Source of the DNA: Aspergillus flavus
Lineage: Eukaryota > Ascomycota > Eurotiomycetes > Eurotiales > Aspergillaceae
Direction of reading: 5' to 3'
NCBI RefSeq assembly: GCF_009017415.1
Contig: NC_092405.1
Location: forward strand, 2,232,001-2,296,000
Length of the DNA: 64,000 bases
Made by a program: the position numbers and the translations under genes. Shown piece after piece: positions 21,522 to 36,118 of the stretch (its first letter is position 1; the number at the start of each line of letters is the position of its first letter). The notes under the pieces are model-generated. The model was given only the letters and a program-made list of their open reading frames with translations, was not told the DNA's origin and made no database searches.

Positions 21522-22787
21522 TGTGACTAGTAGTTATAAAGTTTAATACCACGTATAGCGAATAGGATAGATACCTTTGGATGCGAGAAATGACAACCTA
21601 GTTTTTGGTTAACCTTGAATATCAAGATGATACCGTTCCTCCGTGCAGCCAGCGTCTTGATCATGAACGACTTCCCGTCATGAAGGACCTAGGGATTTCC
21701 AGAGGGCCATGGCATAACAACATGAAGGTCCACATCTTTAACCGTGACCATGCACGAAATCTCCCGACTCCTTCCCTTTCTGACTCGGAACTACCATTCC
21801 GGTTACCCATCACGTGTGATCGTCGTTTTCCCAAAAGTCACGTATGGTCACAGCTTCATTCCAAGTTCAAGCTTCTACCTCATCACAGTTGCCACTGTCG
21901 CCACTACTATCGTTTGTTGCTGTAGACTGATGTCCCCTCTCTTGTACTCCATACTCACTGTGCTTCAGATCCTGTTAAGGATCCAACATGCATCCTTTTA
22001 CCGTACTAGTATGCCTGCTATATCATCGCCAATGCCATCTAGATAGAAGGCTAACTCTCCCCCACCCACTTCATAAATGCGCTTGGCCGCAGTACCATCA
22101 GGCAAGGGGCAGTTTATGACGCAACAGCCCTCCCAGAGGTGCGATTCTTATGCTCTCGGCCGAGGTCATAGCTCTAAGGTAGAGTTTACGAGGGTTATGC
22201 ATTCTCCTTCGGAAAGGGACTTGCTCTGTGCAGCGGTGGTGCATCTCAAGCTAAGTCCGGAGGTAATATCCAGTGAAACCCACCATATCCTGCAAGCTGG
22301 ATTTATTCACAGGCTTCGAGACTTTCCAGTCCAGACCCCGAATCTGCTGATCATGGGGAATGCGGAGGGGTACCTGCTCCGCAGCCCAGAATGCATGAAT
22401 CATGATGAAGCAGAGAGGATTGTCAAATGCTGCCGATTTACCGGCTGACTCTATCTACTCTGTTTGCCCTATCCTGAAGTCAGGAGCGGAATTTCTCCGG
22501 TTGGTATGGAACGCCCCTCCTGCACGCGTCTACAAAAGGTTAGTATGGACTTTTGATATTGAGAATCGCGTATCTATAGTGGGCAAGGGTGCATCCTGCA
22601 CTGAGGCTCCTTCGTCACCAATAGCATGCGCTTGGATCCACTGCAGACTACATGGAGCTCACTGTGTTTGCATGCTGATTGACAAACTGAAGCATACTAA
22701 TTTCTCTATATAAAGTCCTTCGGACAGCTACCTTCCTTACTCTTCGAACACCCTGTCTCAAACTTGTCCCTGTATCCTCTTCGCAAC
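21522..22787. other. Intergenic region, promoter of the MFS transporter
   Basis: Several open frames occur but none shows splice support or a family motif. CreA-type SYGGRG-like motifs (CCCCAC near 22058, GCGGAG near 22365) are present, but this motif is short and frequent. Confidence 0.45.
22707..22714 (+). promoter_or_regulatory. TATA box of the MFS transporter gene
   Basis: TATATAAA lies 74 bases upstream of the ATG at 22788, a typical distance for a fungal core promoter. Confidence 0.6.
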
Positions 22788-24845
22788 ATGATGAAGCTTA
22801 ACATGTACGGCCGAGGGCTAGGCCTTCGGATGGCCATCATGCTCACCTGTCAAATATCATTTGTCTTATTTGGTGCGAGACCTCAAACTCATTGTGGTAC
22901 TGCAGCAAGCTAACTTCTGCGTTGATCATTTGTAGGTTACAATCAGGGTGTATTTTCCGGAATCGTGGGGAATGAAGACTTTCTCAGCGTTGTACATCAC
23001 CCTGGCTCAGCTACCATTGGGATCATAGTCGGGATCTACAATCTAGGTTGCTTTCTCGGGACAGGAGTGTGTTTCATGATTGGAGATAGGCTAGGGTTTC
23101 GAAGGACAATGTGGTTCTCGATGACTTGGATTGTGGTATGTCTTCATTTGCAACGTCCAAGCTGACAGAATGACCGCTCAGATAACATTCCATTCAGGCT
23201 GGGGCCATTGCACAAACCTGCGCGTTTTCCACAGCGCAATTGCTGGCGTCGCGATTCTTTACTGGAATCGGCACTGGGATTTTTACCAGTATTGTGCCAG
23301 TGTACCAATCGGAACTGTGTGACGCACGGAAACGAGGAATGTATGTATGTAGCCAACCTCTTGCCGTTGGGGTGGGCATTGTCGTTGCCTATTGGTTCGA
23401 CTACGGGATGAGCTATGTTGAAGGACCCGTGAATTGGCGGCTACCAATCGCCTGCCAAATCATTTTTGCTCTCATTGTGACGGTTATGGTCCTCGGGTGA
23501 GTGTTCTTACCCCTAACTCGGTAGACTTTGTGTATATGTTGTTGAACGCGTATCTCACGTGTAAACAGGCTACCGGAGAGCCCTCGATGGCTATACCGGC
23601 GAGGTCGTGGAGGTGAAGGCTTGCAGGTGCTCTGTGACTTCCATGATCGCACTGCGAATGACCCAAAGATAATTGAAGAGTCGCAAGGGATAACCAAAGC
23701 TATTCAGCTGGATAACCTCCGCGGAGAATACAGGTGGTCCCAGATCTTCAAGAAAGATGAACTGCACACGGGCAGACGTGTACTACTGGCTTACGGGTTG
23801 CAGTTCATGAACCAAATGGGAGGAGTCAACATAATAGTCGTAAGTTGTGAAGCCGGATAATATCTGTTTTCCCCCAACAAAAACTGATTCTCAGCAAGAC
23901 CTATGTCACTACAGGTAAGGATCATGCTCCCCATGCAACTTGAACTTTACTGAGGATGGCAGTGTTGGAGACCAATGTGGGCCTTGACAAGGAGTTGAGT
24001 TTACTGCTGGGAGGTGTGATTCAGGTTATGTTTGTCATAGGTAACCGAGCATTCCTCCTGAACACTGCTTATCTAGAAGGTCTGCTGATCCCGTTACACA
24101 AGGCTCGTTCTATCCCACATTCTACTCCGATAGACTGGGTCGAAAAAAGCCGATGATGTGGGGATCCTTCGGATTATTTCTTTGTATGATGATGATCTCC
24201 ATTCTTTTGTCTTTCAAGGGTAAGTAAGCCCCCTTGTGATATGGCTGGGCAGAGGAGCAGAGAGCTTAGGGTCTGCTAATTCCCGAATAGGCACCTCCTT
24301 GGAGAAAGCAGCAGCTACCGCATCGGTGCCATTTTTCTTCTTATTTATGCTCATCTTTGGCGCGTCCATTAACTGCATACCATGGGTTTACGGGCCGGAG
24401 ATTCTCCCCCTTCACGTCCGAGCGAAAGGGTAGGCATAATAGCTTCATTCCAACCGGGAGCCCCTGTGGAATTTGTGCAAAGCTAATTGAATACTCACAA
24501 AATAGCCAAGCTCTCGGAGTCTCGGCAAATTGGCTGTGGAATTTCTTCGTGGCCATGATCGGACCAACCTTGATCAACGATCTTGCATGGAAGGGCTACC
24601 TGATTTTTATGTGCTTCAACCTTGTCTTCGTACCGGTGAGCCAAAATCGTGCCTCAGCCATTTCTTCCATAATAACTAACAAGCATGCTTAGCTTCTATA
24701 TTTCTTCTACCCTGAAACCGCCAACCTCAATCTCGAGGAGATCGATTCCCTCTTCATGCGCAAGAGCCCACAATCATTGGACTCGTCGGAAGAGTGGAAG
24801 GAACCTATTGTCGTCACCACGAGTGTTGAAACACTAAAGGAATAG
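22788..24845 (+). CDS. MFS sugar transporter
   Basis: Ten exons reconstructed: 22788..22872, 22936..23135, 23198..23496, 23569..23839, 23899..23914, 23963..24040, 24103..24219, 24291..24429, 24506..24635 and 24693..24845 (1488 nt, 495 aa). The fifth exon is only 16 nt and uses an AAG acceptor, which is the least certain splice. Family motifs are present: GYNQGVFSG in helix 1, GDRLGFRR, the Q-S-E-L-C-D-A-R-K-R-G segment after helix 4, PESPRW, QFMNQMGGVNII, DRLGRKKP, GPEILPLHVRAKG and PETANLNLEEID. Twelve hydrophobic segments fit the sugar porter fold at the plasma membrane. The substrate could be a hexose or a disaccharide and cannot be chosen from sequence alone. A TATA box precedes it. Confidence 0.88.
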
Positions 24846-26137
24846 GGCACATGGATTATATCCTGGGAAGCGTTTGCTACGATGAGTCGAAGATGGTGGG
24901 TTAATAGAATGGATCTGTAGTTGTATTCGTTGTCTTCTTATAGCGCGCAATATATCCTAAATAGTTATATAGTTTAGCAATGCAAGCGGCTGGAATGTTG
25001 AGCAGGGTGTTCATCGACACAAATGGGGAAATATGACATTTACATCCGGATCTGCACTTAGTCTATCAAAATGTTGATCTCTCCTCTCAATACTATTCTT
25101 ATTCATTAGATCCACGGCCATGCAAATGTTCTCGACCAACTAAAAAAAAACGTAATTTATTTTATGAGTATATTCAATGCCAGTATGGATGACAAACAAA
25201 GTATATGCCAACAAAGATGGAGAAATATAGTAGTAAACCTGATGTCATTTTGTTGTAACAAGTGCTTTGCACAAATATATATTTATGTACTCACCAAGCT
25301 CAACTCCGCGATACAGAGCTTTACAAATAGATAGGAATCCTATTCAGTTCAAAGCTCCTTTACAAGTAAGTATACATAGACACCTTGAAGTCTTAGCTAC
25401 CAAGATGAAATTATTCATTTATCTATAAGTAATGCGATTCATCCTATCATCTTGGTTATGTTTCCGGGTCATTGCAGTATTATTCACTTTAAGCGTTGTT
25501 ATTCATCTAGGTTACGGTGGTTCCTTTGCCTCTCTTTGTTCTTAGGTTTTCCTCTTCTACTTTATTTATTTTTTTACTTGCATTATTAATTTCTGGGATC
25601 TTTGTCTTTCTTAGCTCCACATAGGATACTAGTATCGCATAGTACATCCATATTGTCTGGAGTGGAGTGCGTAGGGCAACTTAAGTTACTTTGGGTGGAT
25701 GCCCGAATGAGTTGTCAATCGTGCCTGACAACACTACAAGTGGGGTTTTGATTTCTGCTAAAAGGACCGGCTTTTCTTTCATGTTTATTCTTTCTTTGAA
25801 TATATTTATTTCTTTTTGATCTCTTATGAAATCTTTCACAACGACGGATCGAAATTATAAACACAATGTGAATATGAAAGAAGAAAGAAAATCGAAATGA
25901 CAAACCATGAGCGAACACCGCAAGTGAATACCACCTTTTGCGCCCTTAAAAGTTGGAAGAACAGAAAATGATATCACCAAATTCCCGATACCGGATGATT
26001 ACGTTTTGCCGAAGAACCCAAAAGACGATGAGAAAAGATCTGTGCCGAAAAAATTGTTAGATACGAAGCGAAAGATGTGAGCAAAACTCGTCGAAGCTTT
26101 TTTGTTCGCGTGCGCTGTCGAAGCCCGTGTCGTGATT
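24846..26137. other. Convergent AT-rich intergenic region
   Basis: Between the 3' ends of the MFS gene and the unrecognised minus-strand gene. It is strongly AT-rich between 25100 and 25900. I see no gene, and no target-site duplications or terminal repeats that would mark a transposon. Confidence 0.5.
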
Positions 26138-27241
26138 TCACGCGTCGATGTCCATGCCCGTCCCCATTCCTACGCTGCCGTTCAGCCCAACGCTCACGCC
26201 ATTGCTGACGGGCTGCGCCGAGAGGGTTTGTAAGAGAGGAAGGCCGGCGTCCGCGGGGTTTGCGCCGAGGATATTTTGTGTTTGAAGGGAAGCAGCATTG
26301 ACTGATCGGTGCGCAGCATTCAGAATCTGAGTCCCCTCAAAGACAATGGGATTCGATCGGAGGTTTTGAATGCAGGTTTCCCAAGCGGATGCAACCAGTT
26401 GAGCCTGGGTGAGATCGTCGTTGAATAAGTAGAAGGCGTTGGAGTTTGCTGGTCCAAAGGGCGTGACAGGTCGTGCGGTCACGAGGTAAGCGTTCAGAGC
26501 TCGATTCTTCATAAGTATTTGAGAGTCTAGGAGATACGCAGAATATTGTTTGTCGATGTACTTTTTCCAGCCGCGCACTGCGGCTGCCATGTCGCCATCG
26601 CCGTCGAACGTGATACGTTGCCAGCTGATACCGAGAAGGCGAGTCGCGTCGTCAACTAGCGGCTCATTAGGCGAGCGGTTTGTGGCGTCGAGGAGGCGGC
26701 GGTTGTCATCTGTGCCGCTATCCTGTAATCGCTGCACCGAAGAGAGTGCAATATCATCGAGTCTGGGAGCGGAGGGGTCAAGGCGTTGGGACTTCCGGCC
26801 AGAGGTGTTTGCCTGGCTGGATTGGAACGCCTGAGAATGCGACGAGACAGACGGTGCAGCAGCAGCGCTCTCCAGCGTTTCCTCGTACCATGTACCTGTC
26901 TGGGTCTCTGCGGAGAGAGCCAACCCGGTACGAGGATTTAGAAGAACCATACCTTCTCCATAGATAGGCTCCTCCTTCTTTGCAGGGGCCGGCGCGGGGA
27001 TGGAGGGTACACTGGGGGAATTCATAGCTTCTTCGAAAGCCGCTTCATCATGCGATCTTTTGCGCGACGGCTTGCCATTGACAGGCCCAGACACAGCTAG
27101 CTTTGCACCAAATGAGGTGCTTGAACCACTCGAGAAAATCGAGCCAGAGTGGCGTGGGAACTGAAGGAAGGCGTGTTCCTGGGGAGGGGACAGGACCATG
27201 GCAGGGCCGTCGGAAAAGCTGTTGAGCATCATCGGGCACAT
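26138..27241 (-). CDS. Conserved-looking hypothetical protein, 367 aa
   Basis: Single exon from an ATG giving MCPMMLNSFSDG (Met4 or Met5 could also be used). I do not recognise a family. The N-terminal third is Ser/Pro/Ala-rich with a basic KPSRKRSHDE cluster that could be a nuclear localisation signal. The middle has GMVLLNPRTGLALSAETQTG. The C-terminal half is more folded, with helices such as AAAVRGWKKYIDKQYSAYLL and AQLVASAWETCIQNL, and ends in a Gly/Met/Asp-rich tail. It has no signal peptide or membrane segment. The upstream region is a long CT-rich leader on this strand, typical of an expressed fungal gene. It is probably a nuclear or cytosolic protein, with no function assigned. Confidence 0.75.
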   Translation of the reverse strand: MCPMMLNSFSDGPAMVLSPPQEHAFLQFPRHSGSIFSSGSSTSFGAKLAVSGPVNGKPSRKRSHDEAAFEEAMNSPSVPSIPAPAPAKKEEPIYGEGMVLLNPRTGLALSAETQTGTWYEETLESAAAAPSVSSHSQAFQSSQANTSGRKSQRLDPSAPRLDDIALSSVQRLQDSGTDDNRRLLDATNRSPNEPLVDDATRLLGISWQRITFDGDGDMAAAVRGWKKYIDKQYSAYLLDSQILMKNRALNAYLVTARPVTPFGPANSNAFYLFNDDLTQAQLVASAWETCIQNLRSNPIVFEGTQILNAAHRSVNAASLQTQNILGANPADAGLPLLQTLSAQPVSNGVSVGLNGSVGMGTGMDIDA

Positions 27242-28841
27242 GGTGATGTGAAAGAGCTGATAGAATCGGAGGCAACTACAAGAATCCGATCTGTTTTATC
27301 AAGTGAGCTAGAACCAACAAGATAGAGCAACCTATGGATCACGAGATCCAAGCCGTGAGAAGAAGATCGACAGGGTTGGCGCAACGAATGCTGGGGTTGC
27401 GAAGAAGGACAGGAAGGTCGATATCCAACGAGAAGATATAAGATGATGGTGGTAGAACGAGGAAGGAAGGATGGGGATGTGACGATGAAAGAGAAGCGAG
27501 ACAATGATGAGAGGAGGGAAGAAAGGAAGAAGAGAAGAGAAAGAAAGGAAAGGAAGGGAAGGGTGGAGAGACGATGCAGGGAAGGGGAAAACACGAGAGA
27601 GGATGAGGAGCCAACAGCGAACCACGGGATGGGAAGGAGAGAGAGAGAGAAAGAAAAACGCGTGAAAAAGAGGCTGACGGGAAGCAGATGATTTGCCTGG
27701 ACGTTTCGGAGCTTCTTTTCTGGATGCGATGCGGAGAAGGATTTGCTCGCCTCGTTACCGTTCCATACACACCCGGTCGGCCATTTTACCTGCAATGTGC
27801 AGGTGCTGCATACCATACCTTACTGTACTGCTAGTCTTCTCCACCGACTCCAGATCGACCAGCAAGGATGCTGCCATTATTGGACGATTGGCCTATCGCT
27901 CCGGGCAACCACCCTGTGGGACCCTGACCTTCAACGATCCCTCGATTGGCTCATTTCTCAAGCCCCGTCCGCGCGTCCGGTCGTTCCAGGAACCCTGTCA
28001 CCACCGTTCATGGCCCCCATTCGCCAGTTGGCCACGAGTGGGCCTGCAGTTTGACGAAAGTCCATGCCAATTGGGTCAACGGCTGCTCCACTTGGTCTGG
28101 GCAAGTCAATGACGATTTGGGAAAGCCTGGAAGCCTTGCATGTGTGGCCTGAGGAAGCAAGGCGCATGGTCGACGCTCAGGCACCCCCCCCTCGGCACTC
28201 AAGCGAGTCCGGAGTTAGTTACCCATATTCCGTTCGACGTAGTAGTACTTGCTCGATGACCAACCACAACTGCAAACACACTTAGAATATTTCAATCAAG
28301 TCTATTTTGTCAGAAATAATAGGAAAAAAAAATCTATAGTCACAAGAAGGAATGCAGAACAATATAAAAAGCTAGATAAAGCAATATCCCGACACCAGAA
28401 CCTCGTGCTAGTTTAACGTGACACAAATGTTCATCAAATCTCAAGCAATACAATGGAATCCTAAAAAGGATCGACACCGTAAACAACAAAAGCTAGGGAC
28501 CTCCCGAGCGAGATCCACAAGTCATATCACAACCCTTCGAGATGACATCCAGTGTTCATCAGGTACAGGCTGCATTCCCTGCATGTGGCCGTACCTCCTG
28601 GCACTCCGGGTGTCCATCCCGCGGGGACTACTGCAGCTGACGGGTATTATCTTTTAAGCTGCGGGCCATAGGTTTATCGTGAGGCCCACTGTGTAAATAG
28701 TGGTATAAATAGGTAAAGAAAAGAAGGTTGGTAAGTCTGTGTCGTTCAGTTTCACATGGCACCTGAAACCGCTCCATGTTCAGGATGCAACCACGCCGTA
28801 TCTGTCTGAGACAGAACACTTCACAAAGCTAGACGACGCCT
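27242..28841. other. Intergenic region with long pyrimidine-rich leader
   Basis: Bases 27430-27680 are GA-rich on the + strand, so CT-rich on the strand of the 367-aa gene, and likely belong to its promoter or 5' leader. The overlapping open frames there are low complexity. The rest, 27700-28841, has no supportable gene. Confidence 0.5.
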
Positions 28842-30334
28842 TTACGCGTTTCCAGCAGTGGCGCCACCAAGCAAGCCCTTGACTCTGTCAACAGAGCCGC
28901 CAGCATAGCTAGGTGCCATGGATCCGGCCAACAGGAAGAAGATGAGGACAATAGCACCGATGATGATGGACTTGCGCTTGGCGGGGTGGTTGGCACCGTA
29001 TTCGGCCCAGGCACGGTTGGCCTGGCTGGTGTACTCCTTGATCTTATCGCCACCGAGCTTGTAGTAGACGAGACCAACAAGGGCAATGGAATAACCGAAG
29101 AACTGGGTAAGGGTGACAGGAGTCTGCCAGATCATCATCGACGCAACGACCAGGAGGATATCCTTCAGAACACCACAGAGGGTCATGACGAGGGAGGAGG
29201 TCTTTCCGATCTGTAGCCAACAGTTAGTTTAGATCGAAATGCTATCGACTGAATGATTCTTACCAGGAAGACAACCGAAACGTTTAGCAGGAAAGCAACA
29301 ACCGCGTTCAGCAACAGAGTCCAGACGCCCACGCGGTAAACATGGTCCATGGTAACATAAGGGACCTCCATGAACAGGGCAGTGACACCGTTCATCACAG
29401 CGCAAACGGGAGCGAAGTAGTACAGGGAGACCAGAGGGTCCATTTTGTACTCGGCGGAGCTAAGCAGGCGCTGCACCATGACCAGACGAGTGGCCTCGAA
29501 GATGATACCACCGATTTGGAAGAGGAATCCAGTGAGAACGAACTTGATCTCACCAAAAGATGCAATAATGACACCAATGACAATCAGGGAAACGTTCATG
29601 AGCACCTTGTAGTTTACAGGAGCCATGCCCATTCCCCAAGTGGCGAACAACACAGCGACCGGAGTAGTAGCCTAGATCTCGTCGTGAGCGAGCGAACAAC
29701 GGTTTTGTAATCGAGATGAACGCACCTTGAGCATCTGAATGAATGCAACACTGAGATACAAGTAGGTCACGTTACCACAAATCAAACTCAAACTGAAGAA
29801 AAGACCGATAGGGACGATAGCGCGGAGGTAAACCCGGCCAGTCATCTTAACAGTTTTCCGGCCATCGAGCAAGGTGGTGGTGCGGGCGAGGACTTGGGTC
29901 ATGAAGGTCGCGAATGCCAAATGCCACGTGGTAAGGATAATAGCTGCCACAATATTAGGATACCGTCGCTGTATAGGGATTGAGTAGAGTAAACTTACGG
30001 AAGCCTATATAACAAAGAGGTTAGAACTATCCTGATCCTCTGTAGACACAAATCTCAGGAGTGTACTTACGGAACTGAGCATAATCGAGGATGTGCTTGT
30101 TGAACAGAATGACACTGGAACTCAAAGTAATCCACACGCTGCGAGCAGATTAGTAAATCCATCTTGTACGAGACTTTCGTTTCTTAAACCGCGCACTCAC
30201 GTCACATAAACCGCGGGGTGGAAGGCAGGCTTGGGAGGCTCTGCCCTCTCAGCGGCCGGGTTAACAGTAGGCAGAGTAGGCTCCGGACGAGAGACCTCGC
30301 CGGAGGTCCTGGCCTTTTCTCCTTCGGAGCTCAT
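28842..30334 (-). CDS. TPT-family (nucleotide-sugar / triose-phosphate type) transporter
   Basis: Six coding exons on the minus strand: 28842..29210, 29264..29671, 29726..29943, 29999..30004, 30071..30138 and 30201..30334 (1203 nt, 400 aa). The fourth listed exon is only 6 nt and encodes the central part of FRFPIIL; without it the frame breaks. The protein starts MSSEGEKARTSGE and has a hydrophilic N-terminus, then about ten hydrophobic segments including VWITLSSSVILFNKHIL, FSLSLICGNVTYLYLSVAFIQMLKATTPV and SLVMTLCGVLKDILLVV. These are hallmarks of the TPT/DUF250 group of drug-metabolite transporters found in Golgi and ER membranes. The C-terminus carries an extra hydrophobic helix. Substrate unknown; a nucleotide sugar or phosphorylated compound is possible. 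Confidence 0.9.
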
Positions 30335-33300
30335 TTTCAGGATACGACTTTGGTCTGATAGAAAGCGTTGGAACTCGAAGGGTCGCGGCCGTAGAAGGCT
30401 GCTTTGGCTAAATTGCGCGGAGGCCACGGATGAAGATGAAACGACAGGAAAACTGGAAAGAAAGGAATAAGTCTAGCCCAAGAAGAAGTGAAGAATAGCG
30501 TGAGTGAATGAACGAGTGGGACAAGAGTTGGTCTGAACTGAAAAATAAGAAAAGAGATGCAACGAGACAAACTTGGCGCTCACGAAAGAGAGATGGGAAG
30601 CATGAGAGAAGAAGGGGGAAGGGAGGAGAAAGAGAAAAGGTTGGGAGCGAAATACGTAGTAAGTATACGTTTTTCTTTTTTCCTTACCCTGCGGATGGAC
30701 TGTGATTTGCTTTTTTGTCGGTAAGCGTTGCGAGAACGCGGCACGGGTTGATTTATTTGGCGGGATTATTTTATTTTATTTTATTTTTAAGGGGGGGGCA
30801 GGACGAGGCAAAGAACAGGGAAGAGAGGGTCGGGGATCCGCATCGATGAGAAGAAAAGAGAGATCGTGGCCCGGGATGAGATATGTCGTTCGCTGAGAGG
30901 GAAGCGCAAGCTTGCACTTAGACTCCCGTCTTAAGACCCAGTCCAAGGTCAACGCTTACCCGACATAGTATGTCCCTTAAGAGGCATGCACCAGTAACTG
31001 CATGCAGCACACGCCTTCCGTTCCCTCCCAGCCATACATAAGTACGACTTACGGAGTACTACACTACATAGTACATACTACTTACATACATATCTCATTT
31101 CTGTCGTATATTATACAAAATGTAAGATGGTGGACAACACCAGCCATTTCATAGTAGTATAGATATTAATAGTAATGACTAACAAAAAAAAAGAAAAAGG
31201 AATGGAAGAAAAAAAGAATGTAACCAGAAAGCATGACTATCGATACCGGTACCACCTGGTAACTGACATGGGCTATTATCCTTTTTAGTTTTATTTTCTT
31301 TTATTTAATTAATATCTCTTATCTTCCTTTTCTGTTTTAAAATTACTTGCGAAGAACTTTACTCCATAGGATTAATTTACTCGACGACCAGACGGCAGTT
31401 GAAACGCTACCATTTGATTCTGACGGGTGGTTTCGAGTTCTAGCCGACAAACAGTGGAGGACGTGGTGGAGACTGGAGGCGAAAAAGTGCGGTGGACATG
31501 AACAGATCAATAGTGACTACGCGTACAGAGTACTATACTGTAATAGTACCATTGTTACATGCAGAATTATTTTGGTCTCTCTGGTGGACTTCCAGTTTTG
31601 TATAGACATTACGGGTAAAGTATCATACCCGCTGGAGTCTGGCGATTCTCCACGTACCTCATACCTACCCTGTGCTTTTGGTGCAGTAACAGTTCCCTAG
31701 TATCAGGGTCCAACACAGTTGTACGTACACCCATCCCTAGCCAAGTCCCGCTCTTTGTCGCATATGTTTGAAATGATAACCCTGATTATACTTTGCACTG
31801 CTCCGACCTCCTGGTGGGTAGAATCAACCATAGGACCAGCACTCCATTGGTGTTGGTGTGGGGCGAGGCCAATGTCCATCACTCTCGTGGCGAAAGTTGG
31901 CGAATGGTGTCAATCTCCAGGTGTCCACTTTCTCTCTCTCTCTTGCCCCTTTTCTGGTTGTTCGGATTTGTTCTTGGGAAATTCGAACCCCATCCAAGGT
32001 ACCTCCGTATAATGCTATTTTCCACGGTTTTTTTTTCCCTTTTTCTCCCCTCAGGCCTCAAACTAAAATCCCACACATTCTGTTCCTGTCAAATTTGCCT
32101 AATAAAATGTACCGTTTTGAGTTACAGCATCAAATTGTCAAACGTCAGCTTCCGAAACACTTCCACTGATAAAGACTCGAATAGGTGGACAAATCAACAG
32201 CGGAAGAATTCATGCTGCGAGCCTGCGACATGGAGTGTTGATCAAAATTAACACTGACTGGGCTGCATTACGCAAGCAGTCTGGGGCCAAGCATTCAGTT
32301 ACCCGCGTTCAGCGGCCACTTGTCCATAGCGCTACGGCGGAGGTCCCTTATGAGTGGGGAATGCGGCGATCTGATGGCTGAGGATTTGACGCCATCACCT
32401 TGGTTCAATGGCGTTCAGATAAAATTTAAAATGGATTATCTGTCCACCTTCCTTAATAGGATGATCAGGGCCTCGCAACGACCCACGAGGGTCCTGATTT
32501 GTCCTACTGGATGGAGTACCGTAGCATCCTCCTCTCTGCCACTGCTTGCCATTCTTACTGTTCGATGTAGTCAGGTACACAGTGGGTGTCTACAATGGAG
32601 ACTCTTTCAGATTCTCTCTCCATGGCACCATCCCCGGGACAAATGATTGTGAAGACCCCGTTCCCATGGAAGCAACTTTCCGGGCAAACCAGAACAGCCA
32701 CAAATCAAGCTTGGGGCTTAGAAGGATCAAAGAAAGCTTTTCTCCATGGACCCTTCCGTGGTGGCTAAACGCTCCGTTGACCCTGCTCAAAGTTCAAACA
32801 TCGTTGCAGGGTTTCTGGAAAGAGATCATCTTCAGCTTTCCTTTCTGAGAAGGACAATCAGTGGAACCGTCGTGCGTCCGGCTCATGTGCTCAGCCCAAA
32901 ATCGGTCCTGACAAGTTTGATGGATCGAATAAGGGACGATCGTCTTATTAGTTTTATTATGAGGGCTCGAATACGGACGTCCATCGCACCACAGAAGAGT
33001 TCGTAGGAGAACTCCAATATCGGAAGATAGCAGGAGTACGTAACGACGTATATGTGCAGATGCCATTGGCCGTGAACAGTATAGGCAAAGTTCGACTGTG
33101 TAATTTGTCGTTGGATCTCTTGAACTTCCCGCTCCTGTAAAATTGAATCGCCGTGAACCATCCTGTCAGATATCACCCAACTGTCATTGCTATAGAGATG
33201 ATTGAGTGGATATAACCTTTTCCTTCCAGATCTTAGGGTTTATCTCACCTTTGATAGAGAGTTTAATTCTAAGTGTGACTACTATGTTATGTATATGCAC

Positions 33301-34332
33301 ATTGCAATGGCAAGAACTACCCCGGAAAATTATACTTGCCACTGTTATAATTAACATAAAACAAACTCTCTTCTGCCCCTCCTCCTGCTAACCACAGCAC
33401 AGGCAAACCAGATGGGAAGACATGTGCCAGTTTGAACATGATGACTGGTGTGCTTTGCCTAGAGGAGTAGTTGCCGTCCCGTTTTAGGATAAGAGCAACC
33501 CTCGACATTCCAGTCTCTCCAGCCCCTGGTGCCTGCCGAGAGAACCTACCACCAATGCTTACATTGATGGATGTGAAGGATGTTAAGATGGGGATGATAA
33601 GGATTGAGATTGGGGCCAATCATGGGCAGCATCCCGCAGGATCATCGTGGTTACGACTACGATGAATTGATATTCCCTTGCAAGGAACGGTAGGCGACAC
33701 AAGTCGTAGTACCAGTTAATACTACCCAACGTTCGTGTACAACTATCAGGTACGGTACTGTCCTATAGAGGGACTTCGAAGAAGGACTCTGAAATTGTTT
33801 GGAAATTGGTACATTGTATCCATAGATCGGGGTTGGATTCGCCTCGTGTCGAAGTTCTAGACATTAAGATTAAGTTCCCCTATTATTGTTAATTGTTCTA
33901 TTTTTTAATTTCTTTTTCTTTTTTTAATTCGATTGCCTCTTGCAGTTTTATTTGGGTTTCCCCTATTCCCCTTACCGGTGGCTCTACCACAGTTGAACCA
34001 ACCACTAACCTGGAGGGCTTGCGAATCAATTACCATACGTGTAATTCGTCTTATTAGGGTCTAAACTTGAAACAGGCACCCCCCACAGCTTCGACTTGTC
34101 ACGTTTCGTTTTCCCGGCCTGCGATACACCCGCCGACCTTTGGACCTTTCTTTCTTATCTGCCCTGCTTCGCTCACCGTTCTTTTCCATTCCTCTCTCTC
34201 CCTTCAACACTCTCTTGTCCTCTGCTTCTTAAATACTGCAGTTTCCCTGCAGCACTCTCTCCTTCTATGCTTAGCCTCGCCCGCAGAACCCTGAACCGCG
34301 TCCCCAGCTTCCAGGATATCCTACAAGGCAGG
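30335..34332. other. Long gene-poor intergenic region
   Basis: Nearly 4 kb between two divergent genes. It contains an A/T pentamer run at 30766-30789 followed by eight G, GA-rich tracts near 30550-30640, AT-rich stretches near 31090-31340 and 33850-33960, and a CT-rich leader at 34120-34260 before the mutase. Open frames of up to 152 codons exist but none has family motifs or convincing introns. I do not call a gene here. Confidence 0.5.

Positions 34333-36118
<1,786 letters not shown>

Noticed and set aside
22077..22448. 123-codon open frame upstream of the MFS gene
   Set aside because: No domain, no intron support and not in phase with the transporter; likely chance in promoter DNA.
31347..31700. 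117-codon open frame in the 4-kb gap
   Set aside because: No true ATG at its start in a good context, no family motif, no introns, and amino acid composition like translated non-coding DNA.
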